From Azadirachta indica (Eukaryota; Streptophyta; Magnoliopsida; Sapindales; Meliaceae), in NCBI GenBank assembly GCA_022749755.1, contig CM040441.1:11409475-11473474 (forward strand): DNA of 64,000 bases. Direction: 5' to 3'. The notes beneath the pieces are model-generated. The model ran no database searches and had not been told where the DNA came from. It was given only the letters and a program-made list of their open reading frames with translations. The position numbers and the translations under genes are program-made. This document shows positions 38,471-50,262 of this stretch, in pieces; the first letter of the stretch is position 1, and every line of letters begins with the position of its first letter.

Positions 38471-41400
38471 GCTTGGTAGTTAGATCATGGGGCTACTATA
38501 ATTGACTTACTACCGTTTTTTGTTTTTCTGTTTTCCCTTTTTTTTTATTTATTTTAAATGTAAAATTAAAATTTGGAAGAGGAAGTGTTGCTGGTATGGT
38601 CTGGTTGGTGGTAGGTGGACACAAAATCGAAAGCTGGTCTTGCTTGACCGGGAATATTTACAGGATTTTTATTTGAAAAAAATATAAAAATAAAAGAATT
38701 AAATAAATGTCCCGGGAATAGAAGGTAATTACAACATCGCCACCAATAAATAATTTAACAGAGAATAGTGTGACACATTTATTTAGAAATTAATCTTTTG
38801 TTTTGCTAGTTGGCAATTTGAATTGTTGTTTTGTTAGAAATTAATTTGTATTTGATATTATATTTATAAAATTGATGTTTACAGCAATCATCATTCAATT
38901 TCTTGAGAATGTTAGGCAATTGAGGCCTTAAATAGCAGCCTTCCCAGCGGTCCCAATGCTTCCTTGGACGTCATGCGCCATTAAGTTTTCAAATCGTCAA
39001 AATTTGAAGTTAGAGCTTCTCGTGCAATGCCTTATAATTTGTGATTGAGACAATAACAATGTTATGTGTTGTTTAAATTAAAAATATGAAACAAATTAAT
39101 TGAGAATAACATCGATATAAATTAAGGCTGTGTACTATATTATACAAAAATAAATAAATCCAATTCTCGGTGTTTTTCGTGTATCAATTGAATCTATGAA
39201 TATATGATAGTGTCATGACTTAAATGTGAACAAAAAATTACATGAAAGTTCCATGCATTCTAATTACTTTAATTGACTCTGATTAAAAGAGTGTTATTTA
39301 TTTTATGATAAACTATAGTTGTACTTAGTGGAACATAATAAATTATGCATTTGTCATTCCCAATAATATTAATTGTCTGCAATATTAGACTTGTCAAACA
39401 TAGTGGCACTAGTTATCAGCTGGGATCATGTGAAGATTAATGAAATTAAAAGAAAAGATAATTCAACGGGAATATATTTATATATAAACCATGCATTAAT
39501 CTCAGTCTAATTCATACTGGTTATTAGGGTTTGAATACTGAATGTAGCTTAATTGATACATTTGACTTAATTTTTTTTATCAAGTGATAATTTAATACAG
39601 CACAAGAATTATTAATTTATGTGGTAAATTTGTTGATAAATTTGATATAAAATTTATATGTGACCTATAGAATTTAAATATTATTATTAATCTTTGTTTA
39701 GTTACTTGTCACGGCATTTTTTATAAATCAAGTGACAATTTAATATATAATAATAAATATTATTTATGTAAAAATTAAAATAACACTTGATTAACTTTTA
39801 TTATGTTTGTATACTTTTTTATAAAATGATATTCTGAATAATTACTTTTGGAGACTTGATAAAAAATAATGTGTTGTAATAAATTTAATATGTGCAAAAT
39901 AATTTTAATGAACTAATCTCTTTCTATAAAAGTGTTAGACATTAAAACACACATATATAGTTATCAAAATAAATGAGATGATATAATAGTTAAAATAAAT
40001 TTATAGAAGGTAGTAACAACCATAAAAATTTAATTTTAGTTTTAATTAATAATAAAAGATTATAAATATAGAATAAATATATATTTAACAAGATAAAATA
40101 TAAATTTTCTTTCAACCATAAAAGAGTCAAATATTAAAATATATATAAGATAATATTCTAGCTATCAAACAAATACAATTATAGAACAACCAAAATAAAA
40201 ATATAGTTGATCTTAACCATACAAAATTCTTAATTTTAATTAATAACACAAGTAACAAATACTAAATCAATATGTATTTATCATCTTATCTTTTTGCTAA
40301 ACTTACCAAATCCTAGGTTTCTTTTGGGTGACGTGAACTAAAAGTTGATAAAAATAATGACCATTTTGGTAGTTTCCGTTCAAATCCAAGGATTTTTTTG
40401 GGTCATCATTACGAATGCCTATTTTTGCCTAACGGATCTGAAGCGTGTGGTACGTGTACCGATCTGGTTAACTAACACCTCTGCGGACATCGCACCTACC
40501 CGTACTTTTTTTAATCTTCCATAATTTATTTTTATTTATTTTTTAATATTACGAAATCTAAAGTGACATTCTCTTCCTACCTTTAAATCATGTAAATTAA
40601 TTATATTTGAGTATTTTATTTATGTATTTTTTTAATCAAACCCAAAATATGTAATTGATACCTTCCGACGTGTTGAGTTCATCAAATCAATTAATATTTC
40701 TAAATTTTTTTATTATAATTCAAAATTTTTTAAAACAACCAATAACTATAGTAAGATGTTTGAATTATTTATTAAACAAACATTATAGAAATTACTATTG
40801 AATTAAATAAAAACTTGTGCTGTGATTTACTAATATTATTATTTAGTATTTAAAACAATAATCTAATATAAAAATTATATTGTATTACATTATTATTTTT
40901 TTTAAACATTTTGTATGAAAGTAAAAATTTTCACTTATAAAATACTTAGCCTTAAGAGTGTTAAGAGTATCTTGAACCATCCAAACTACACCTAAAAATT
41001 AAATTTATTTTTGTAACTTGTAAACATAATATGTGAACATTAATATTTATTTTTGTTGAGAATTGGCTTAATTATACTATAATAGGTAATTAAATTTTTT
41101 TTAAATTGTTGTCAATTTTAAGACTCTTTTTTTATTAATTAAACAATCTTTTTTTTTAAATATCTTTTGGTGAAACTAAAATGTTTCAATAATTTAATTG
41201 AATATTTTCCATAAATATTCTTATCTGATTAATATATTTACATATAAATGTAAAAGTATTAATTTTTATTTTTTTCAATTGAACACGTGAAAAAATTTAA
41301 TATTTATATTCACATTTCAAATAAGAAATCATTTCTATTTAGTGCCAACATTCATATCTATTAAATTTCAAACTTTTCAAATTTTAAGCTAAAAAACAAA

Positions 41401-42011
41401 AACTTCCTAAGATGAGTCTAAATAATTTTATTCATTGGGCGGATCATATTTTTATATCAAGAGTGGACAATAGATCACTTATTATTGGCAATATTATTAC
41501 GCAACTATAGCAGCTGACTAAGTATGACTAAATATTGACTAAATAAAAGTATAAAAAGAAAAATATACACAGTTACTGAAAAAAATTGCATCAGCTAATT
41601 GTTTGTAAGAAGACAAATTATTAATAATACTTTTTTAATAAGTTCAAATTTACACTGAAATAATTTGTACTACTTGTCTAATTTATCAGAGCCCCTCAGT
41701 TTTGACTACTTCAGTTGCATTGCATGTGGAATTCAGACTATCAGTCTTATAAATTTAAGTTAGACTTTTCAATTATGTTTCCGACAAAATATATTTAATT
41801 AAACGACATCCCAGCTTGCCGTTTGTTTAATGCTTATGGTATTCGTATGTAGGCAGCAAAGGGCATTTAAAATTTTGTACGGAGGATTATTGGTACAAAT
41901 CCACGTTGATGGAGGAGATTGTCTCGGTTTTCAATTACGTCAACGTTAGAACAACGAATTCGTTTGCTTACAAACTGAGAATTACAACTTTTTAAAGCCA
42001 TCTGTGCGTAA

Positions 42012-42095
<84 letters not shown>
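42012..42095. repeat. (TAA)n microsatellite with one interruption
   Basis: About 28 units, broken once near 42046. The minus-strand Leu/Ile run it produces is not a gene. Confidence 0.95.
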
Positions 42096-42098
<3 letters not shown>

Positions 42099-42330
42099 GA
42101 AAGTCAATATCATATTGTCACTGCCATTCACAGAGTAAAATCGACATTGGTTTAAGGCCGAAGCAAAAAAGCAATGTTGACTGAAGTCGTTGGTGTGCGC
42201 ACATTTTGTCTCGGTTGTTTTTTGGTTTTTTTTTTTTTTTTTTTTAAATTTCAAGTGTGCTGGAATTCCACTAAGAAGAAAACTACATCAATATCTACAA
42301 TGACTTCAGTGTATATATATATATATATAT

Positions 42331-42396
42331 ATATAGGTTAGTAAAAATTAAAATGCTTATATATATGTATATAGGTTAGTAAAAATTAAAATGCTT
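42331..42396 (+). repeat. 28-bp direct duplication next to an AT microsatellite
   Basis: The unit beginning ATATAGGTTAGTAAAAATTA occurs at 42331-42358 and again, identical, at 42369-42396, separated by an AT-rich spacer. The likely origin is replication slippage. Confidence 0.8.
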
Positions 42397-43578
42397 CAAT
42401 CCACACATATCTTACTTTGAATGCTAGAAGTAAAAGAATCAAAACCTTGGGAAATTTGTTTCACCAAGAACTAAATTTTCAGTGACCCACTTTTGCTTCC
42501 CAATCCCACGTTGTTTAAGCAGGAGTAGGATGGCCGAGAAGCCGGGTATAAGAAAGGGCGACTGCAAAAGGAGAAAATGCATACCTTTCCCGGCCCTTTC
42601 GGCTAAGATTTAAGTGTAGTATCTGTTCTTGTCAGTTTAATATCTGATACCTGGGCCATTGGCCCACATGATATTGAATTAAATTAATTTAGTAGAGGAA
42701 AAAACAACTGTAGCTTGCACTGCCGTACGGGCGTGGCGCAATTGAGTTTGAAATTCTTGTTTATTTACCGGCGTAGGGAGGAATCGGCGAAGTTGGAAAC
42801 TTGAGTTTAAATTTTTTAAAATTCAGCACATTGAATAAATGTTGCGTTTATTGTTTGGTTAGGCATATTGATATAGACGTTCTGAAAAATTTACGCCAAA
42901 AATATAAAGGAGTCCTTTTAAGGTTAGTTTATGGAACCTCGTCATTCAGGCCTTGTTAACTTATTTATACAATCTTAGGATTTTACATTTATCATCTTTG
43001 CCTAAAAATGCCTTTTTATGAAAATACTTTTTCAACAAAAAAGGGCAACTAAGCTTCAACTTTTGTTTACAAAAATAAAGCTCTTAATGTTTTATCAAAG
43101 GATTTTCGATACCACTTTTTGTAAATATTTTTTTTAAATATATTAAATACAAATTCATACTTTTAGTTGAATAGGTAATATTTATATGGGCTTCTTTAAA
43201 TTAAAATACTATAAAAAAATAGTAGTAAAATGCTTAATTGAATATAAAGATATAAACTTTTGAAGGATTATAAAGAGTATTCTTTTAAAGTGGGCAGATA
43301 TGTTAGTTTCTCTATATTTGCACAAAGCTTACCTAAATTAATTTCTTTCTATCTATTTATACAAACATTAACAATTTAAGAAATCTTACAACATTTACAT
43401 ATAGCTATATCATATATGATGTATATCTAAAGAGTATTAATAATACAATGATATTTACCAGTATATTATAGAAGGAAACAATCTTTTACTTTTTTTTGCT
43501 AACTTAGTAGGTAAAACAATCTTAATAAAATGAATCGAATAAAATTTAGTATATGTATATAAATGTGACAATTCTCAA

Positions 43579-44885
43579 TTAAATGAACGTATGACAAATT
43601 TTATTAGATAATGCACATAAGTGGATGGCGCGATATATATCTATCTCATCAAACATATTTTTGGCACAGATGTTAATTGGATTGTGGTAGAAAATGACTA
43701 GATTGAGGCTGAAAGATTGGTAGTTGAACCAAGATGACCATCTTCTGTTTATAAGAGCTACTTGGATAGTAATATCTAATCGTCTTCTGACCAAGCCACA
43801 AATGTGCATTTACACCTCTTCGAATTGTACATAATTAAACCTATTCTAACCTTACTTGCCCCTAGTAAGTGTAAAAATTCGTTTAATCCATTGCTCATTT
43901 GAAAAAACTACTTCATCTTCTCTTGACTGAGACAATTCAACCTTAATCGGTTGTTCATATACATCCTTAATTCTTTCTATTCATAAGTTCCATTTTGACC
44001 TCCTTTCAAAAACTGTTTTAGGAGTTAATGTAAAAATTACCCAAACATCAAGACTTCCAGAAGTATCTGAATAATTAGTATTGGAACTAATTATCGGTTG
44101 TTCAGATGAACTTCCAATATCTTTTATTGGAACTAATTCCGTACTTTGCACTTATGTAATGGTAATAAGGATATTTTAGATAATTATCTAAGTTGGTTAG
44201 TGGTTAGAAGAGTTGAAAAAAACCTGATTAAAGCTATCCAACAAAGAGTGGCTGGATATATTTGGCCTTAAGTGAATGCCGAGGCAATTAGAAAAAAAGT
44301 AGCTAGTTAGAGTGTTGGTTGTTTGATAAGGTTAAAGCATATATTCCCTAATGGACAGACTAGCAGAGAGAGATATAAAAGAATTTGGAAGATGAGGTCA
44401 ATAAGATTGCAATGGAAAAATTTTTGAAATATAAGGATGATGTTGGACCATCTACTAAATCTGATGATTGATTCAGAATTATTAAATTGGTAAAATTTAG
44501 GTTACTAAACTGAATAAAGTTTAGGAAAAGTTCTTGAGATAAGAACTTGAAAAATGGCAAATAAAGAAGTCCTAGAGAAATTTGCAAAAAGCATTCAAGC
44601 TCAATATTTAGGATTACCATTTGGTTATGTAGAGTTTATTGATGAAAAATTTTAAGGTGATTGGGATATAGTCGAAAAGTATTACCTGAAAAAAGAGATT
44701 AAGGAAGAGGATTTTCTTTCTAAATTTGAAGGTAAAAAGTCTAAGATTAAATTTGATATAATTCCTGATGTGAATGTGGAGAAACTGAGTAAGGAGTTTA
44801 AAAGATTTAAAAGAAAATGACCCTTAAAAAGGAATGAAGCACCATAAAAAATGGAGCTTGACAAACTGATCTCAAAATTGAGAGA
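43579..44885. mobile_element. Decayed relic, possibly retroelement or endogenous pararetrovirus
   Basis: Fragments of open frame occur on both strands: minus about 43579-44080 and plus about 44340-44990. All are broken by stops. About 45 bp at 43809-43853 recur inside both arms of the inverted repeat that follows (near 45128 in plus sense and 48770 in minus sense). The plus frame around 44540-44990 is Lys/Glu-rich and continues into the left arm. I cannot name the family: the gag- or coat-like character is inferred from the charged region and from a zinc-knuckle-like Cys cluster further on. Confidence 0.35.
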
Positions 44886-46435
44886 TATACCAAACTTGTT
44901 GATATATTAGGTATGAACGATGATACTAAGAGTGAAACTAGCTCTGTAATAGGAGAATCGTGGGATATAAATTTGTACAAATACTAGTACATGAGGATGA
45001 TAATGATCATTCTGATAATCATTCAAAAAGCTGTAAGAGCTTAAGAAGTTGAAAAGGGGAATCAATAAAGCACTAAGCATCTTTGATACATTAATAAAAT
45101 TTAATGCTATAAATACATTAAAGCAAGGTTAGAATAGGTTTAATTATGTACAACTCAAAGCAGTGTAAATACGCATTTATAGCTTAACCGTTTGATGGGT
45201 CGTATCCTATAACAAAAGCATGTGAAATAGTGGTGGACCTAGAAGATATTTTAATGTTTTGTTAAACACTAGAACATCATCTACATAGACTACATAGAAA
45301 GATGAAAGATGATAAGTCTGAAAATACCTTATCCATCTTTCTTTAGAATATTGAATCCGCTAACAGGATTTCTCTTATTATAATTTTTTTCTCATTTATT
45401 TTCATAATCACTTTTTTTACATAATTTGTGATTACATTGTTTCCTCAATTAGTAACTGTATTAAAGACTTGATTCTCTAGTTACTTCCACAGTTCTTCTA
45501 GAAAACAGTAGCGTCTAACGATACTCTTAGTTGCACCAATATCTATACGAATATCGGTGGACTTAGACAAAATTTTATATTTAATTATTACTTATATGTG
45601 ATTACTTGTAATAATGTTTTAATTTGATGGATCTAGCATATGAAATAAATACAGAATACAAACAACTGATTATGAGCTACGCTTTATTCTAGTTAATCTG
45701 TTTAATAATTATATTTGTGTATGTGTTTATGGCATTGGGAAATTAAACATTCCATGAAATACAAGTGTTCATTACTCTTTGAATCAAGGCACGACACTTT
45801 TCGTTACAAGCAATTATCATTCGATGATGATCATTTTAACAATCATTTTAGAACTACAATGATGATTGCTCGTAACGAAAAGTGCCGTGCTTTGATTCCA
45901 GGAATGATAGACACTTGTATTCGTGGAATGTTTAGTTTCCTAGACTATAAATAATGTAAATTAGATATTCTTAAAAATACTAGTGCAATTAAAGGTATTG
46001 CTAGACGATATAGTTGCTTGAAAATGATCATTTAACATACATCTACAATGGTGTCATCATAATCATTCAAAAGGATTATACTCTAATAAACAATCAGTTT
46101 CTTAAGTAGAATAAGGAGCAATTGCAAGTTATCTTTAACGAGTTCAAATCGAAAAATTTTGACACTTAAGACTTGCAGCAAGAGACAAAAGAACGGTTGA
46201 AACTGGTTTTGTAATGGATTAGGACAACAGATGGAGATTCATTTCATCGTTAAAGAAATGGCACCAATGGTAGGTGTACCAAAAGGTGGATGAAGATAAT
46301 TGACACACAAATGGTTCAGATTGTGCCTACAATTTTACTTAAACTTAGGCAAAATTAAAAGACATGTACTAATTGTTGTAAAGGAAAAAGACACGTGAGA
46401 GAATTTAGACCCAAGTGTCATTATTTCTTATTAGT
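44886..46435 (+). repeat. Left arm of a long inverted repeat (about 1.55 kb)
   Basis: This arm is the reverse complement of 47463-49006. Sampled stretches (for example 45110-45480 against 48410-48790) agree at about 98%, with lower identity near the ends. The outer edge is at ATATACCAAACTTG and the inner edge just after GTGAGAGAATTTAGACCCAA. Near 46365-46430 one plus frame gives a Cys-rich cluster resembling a degenerate CCHC knuckle (CTNCCKGKRHVREF). The frame is otherwise broken. Confidence 0.85.
45726..45952. repeat. Hairpin nested in the left arm
   Basis: The segment 45726-45820 pairs with 45859-45952 (roughly 80% complementary, including CACTTTTCGTTAC against GTAACGAAAAGTG), leaving a loop of about 38 nt. 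A short frame at 45715-45954 spans the hairpin. Confidence 0.75.
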
Positions 46436-47462
46436 AAATATTGGATCAAACATAGAAGTTGAGCACAACTGTAGCCCAAATAGAGGCCTCAAACGGAGTA
46501 TGATTGGACTAAAGTCCAAACAAAAAAACTTGTGAACAACCGCACTTAGCATTAATAGTTTTCCAAAGACACGAACTTCCTTTTTCCTTCCATAAATAAT
46601 ATACCAATAGCTCAGCTCCTAACAAATTAATTAAGGCAAAGAAGCTTTACTTCCATATCAACAGCAAATTACTTACGACTATAATTGGTAAGTTATAAGT
46701 TTTCTGCAACCAAGTGGTGTTTTTTATATCCAGCTTGTCGCTTCTCTTTTATTTGCATGAGTGATATGGGATCAACATAACGAAATAAGTTTCAAGATCT
46801 CCTCCTAATTTTATTTATGCTACTCTATATAACTAAATTCTTTATTTGGTTGATCCTACGGATTTGTACAACAGCTGTTACCATATATATGATGTAAATA
46901 GAGAATTGGGGATCAACTTTTCAGAGACTTCCTAGACTCACATATTGATGAGCTCACAACCTTTAGACAAACATAGACATATACATGTGTGTGTGTGTGT
47001 ATACACCTTTATTCACTTTTAGCTTCTTAACATTAATTAGCCTACAATTTACTATTTCCAAACTTATTTGAAAGAAAGATGAAGTGTACAAGACAAGTTA
47101 TACAAATCTATTTGGTCAAATCTCTCTTTTTTTTTTCCTTGTGGGGTACACACACAAATATAATTTACTAGCCCAACATTGTTTTTGTTATGGCAACATA
47201 TTTAATGGTCCCAATAAGGTCATCTAATTACATATTTATAGTTAAATTAGAGGGACTTCAAAAACTTTGAAATTTACGGTTTTTGACTCATTTCAAATTC
47301 AAAAGGATAAAAACTTACATTTAGACACGTATTATCTTCAATTGACACATGTCGTCTTTAATAATTATTTTGTTAAAAGTAATAAAAGTTAAATTTACGC
47401 TAAGGTAAAGACAAATATTAGAAGTCAAAAGATTATAAAGAAAAAGTACAAACATTATAAAT
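46436..47462. other. Spacer between the inverted-repeat arms
   Basis: About 1.03 kb of AT-rich DNA. It holds a short TG/TA microsatellite at 46986-47003. No coding frame or transposon end was recognised. Confidence 0.6.
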
Positions 47463-49006
47463 AAGATATTATAACATTTGGGTCTAAATCCTCTCACGTG
47501 TCTTTTTCCTTTACAACAATTAGTACATGTCTTTTAATTTTACCTAACTTTAAGTAAAATTATGGGCAAAATCTGAACCTTTCGTTTGGCAATTGTCTTC
47601 ATCCGCCTTTTAGTACACCTAACATTAGTGCCATTTCTTTAACGATGAAATGAATCTCCATCTGTTGTCCTAATCCATTACAGAACCAGTTTCAACAATT
47701 CTTTTATCTCTTGTTGCAAGTTTTGAATGTCAAAATTTTCTGGTTTGAACCCATTAAGGATAACTTGCAACTGCTCCTCATTCTACTTAAAGAACTAATT
47801 GTTTATTAGAGGATAACCCTTTACAATGATTATGATAACACCATTATAGATGTATGTTAAATAATCATCTTCAAGCAACTATATCGTCTAGCAAAACTTT
47901 TAATTGCATCAGTATTTTTAAGAATATCTAATTTACATTCTTTACAGTCTAGGAAACTAAATATTTCACGAATACAAGTGTCTATCGTTTCTTGAATCAA
48001 GGCACGACACTTTTCGTTATGAATAATCATCATTCTAGTTCTAAAATGATTATTAAAATGATCATCATCAAATGATAATTGCTTGTAACGAAAAGTATTG
48101 TCCCTTGATTCAAAGAGTAATGAACACTTGTATTTCGTGCAATGTTTAATTTCCGAGTGCCATAAACACACAAACAAATATAATTATTAAACAGATTAAT
48201 TAGAATAAAGCGTAGCTCATAATCAGTTGTTTGTATTATGTATTTATTTCATATACCGGATCTATCAAATTAAAACATTATTACAAGTAATCACATATAA
48301 GTAATAATTAAATATAAAATTTTATCTAAGTCCACCGATATTCGTATAGATATTGGTGTAACTAAAAGTATCGTTAGACGCTACTATTTTCTAGAAGAAC
48401 TGTGGAAGTAACTAGAGAATCAAGTCTTTAATATAGTTACTAATTGAGGAAAAAATGTACTCACAAATTATGTAAAAAAAGTGATTATGAAAATAAATGA
48501 GAAAAAAATTATAATAAGAGAAATCCTGTTAGCGGATTCAATATTCTAAAGAAAGATGGATAAGGTATTTTCAGACTTATCATCTTTCATCTTTCTATGT
48601 AGTCTATGTAGATGATGTTCTAGTGTTTAACAAAACATTAAAATATCTTCTAGGTCCACCACTATTTCACATGCTTTTGTTATAGGATACGACCCATCAA
48701 ACGGTTAAGCTATAAATACGTATTTACACTGCTTTGAGTTGTACATAATTAAACCTATTCTGACCTTGCTTTAATGTATTTATAGCATTAAATTTTATTA
48801 ATGTATCAAAGAAGCTTAGCGCTTTATTAATTTCCCTTTTTAGCTTCTTGGGCTCTTATATCTTTTTAAATGATTATCAGAATGATTGTTATCATCCTCA
48901 TATAGTATTTGTATAGATTTACATCCCATAATTCTCCTATTACAAAGTTAGTTTCACTCTTATCATTATCGTTCATACCTAGTATATCAACAAGTTTGGT
49001 ATATCA
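47463..49006 (-). repeat. Right arm of the long inverted repeat
   Basis: Mirror copy of 44886-46435. It carries its own nested hairpin (about 47942-48168) and a 106-codon minus frame (48177-47857) whose first part parallels the left-arm frame. The outer edge directly abuts the decayed exon of epoxide hydrolase copy A, so the element or its rearrangement truncated that gene. Confidence 0.85.
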
Positions 49007-49547
49007 ACAATTATCAAGCAATTTTTCACACATCGCGGTACAACTCCAGGTTTCTTGCCTAAAGGTGTATTAGCACATCTACAAGATGTTCCAATAACTT
49101 TGCCTTCGTAGTTGTCCAAAGAAGATATCAACTATTATGCCACTAAAATACAGAAGATAGGTTTTACTTGAGGACTCAACTATTGCAGAAACATGGACTT
49201 GTACGTAGGCTAACTTTGTTATGCATTATACAAAGAGTACTTTAAGAATACTTTCGATATATTAAATAATTTGTCCCATTATATTATTATTTTTCAGGAA
49301 CTGGGAACTCACAGCAGCGTGGACGGAGGCCAAAGTAACAGTGCCGGTGAAGTTCATCGTAGGAGACATGGACATGGCGTATTATTTAAGAGGGAGCAAG
49401 GAATATATAAGCAAAGGTGGGTTCAAAAAAGACGTTCCATTGTTGAAGGAAGTTGTTGTAATGGAAGGCGTTGGCCACTTCCTAAATCAAGAAAAGCCTG
49501 ATGAGATCAATAAACATATTTATGACTTCTTCCAAAAACACTTCTGA
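49007..49547 (+). pseudogene. Epoxide hydrolase copy A: exon 2 remnant plus intact last exon
   Basis: This is the C-terminal part of an alpha/beta-hydrolase soluble epoxide hydrolase. The exon 2 remnant (about 49010-49200) encodes the cap domain, with two nonsense codons: the Trp of LPSWLS is TAG (near 49110), and Gly of FTGG is TGA. Its donor (TT|GTACGT) and the acceptor at 49297 still join in frame (L-N-W). The last exon 49298-49547 is fully open and includes FIVGDMDMAYY (charge-relay Asp) and VGHFLNQE (catalytic His), ending FFQKHF. No N-terminal exon with HGFPE or the nucleophile Asp exists upstream; the inverted repeat begins there. Confidence 0.85.
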
Positions 49548-50262
49548 CTAATTAGCTCTTGAGTGGAAAGAGTGTTGGTTATTTTTGCTTGCGTACGTAC
49601 ATACTACACTACTTTACTAATAAACTGGCTAAGGATGATTCCTTTCTTGTATTGTTGTTTTATCATAATATATTAAAACAAGCTAATTGATTAATGGCAT
49701 TACCTTCTTTTAAAAGTTTTAATTAACTTACATTATTTATGACTTTTAAAATTAATAAATTATGATAATAATAAAAATAAGTGAAAAAAATTAATAAACA
49801 ATTAATCAATTATTATCTCATGCTAGACTTTCATTAATTAAAAAAAGAAGTGATGACATTAAATTAACCTGCACTTCATATTTTATATAACTGTTTTTTA
49901 TATAAGATTTTTAGTTTTGATTAACTTTTTATATAAGTTATTATATATGATTCTATTAAGGGCAATTTGAGACACGATTAATGCTCTGAAATTATCCAGA
50001 GTTTAAATAATAATAAAGATTAAATTTTGATAAGGTTTTTCGCCCCTATAAAAGACTTTTGAAAAAAATTAACATTTTACGAATTTATTTTTAGTTGATT
50101 TAAAGTAGTGACATGACTTTTAACAATTGCATAAAAAATTCACAATTGTTCAAAAATTATTTCACTATCAAAATCATTTCACTGCTTGAAATGAAAATTG
50201 AGGTATAATTTCAGAAGTTTAGTAATATTATTTTTTATGGCATTTAAACTTTGAAAAGTTAT
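49548..50262. other. 3' flank of EH copy A
   Basis: This is directly repeated at about 53884-54605 (3' flank of copy C), including the TTAATTAGCTCTTGAGTGG motif after the stop. It is evidence for a segmental direct duplication of the EH tail-to-tail unit. No gene is seen. Confidence 0.7.

Larger units (their letters stand above)
37873..43578. other. Long AT-rich intergenic stretch left of the repeat cluster
   Basis: After the ACLB leader and promoter (to about 38480), no coding exon was recognised on either strand up to about 43.5 kb. A (TAA)n tract lies at 42012-42095 and a short AT/unit duplication at 42331-42396. A somewhat GC-richer patch near 42470-42800 contains no recognisable product. 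Confidence 0.55.
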
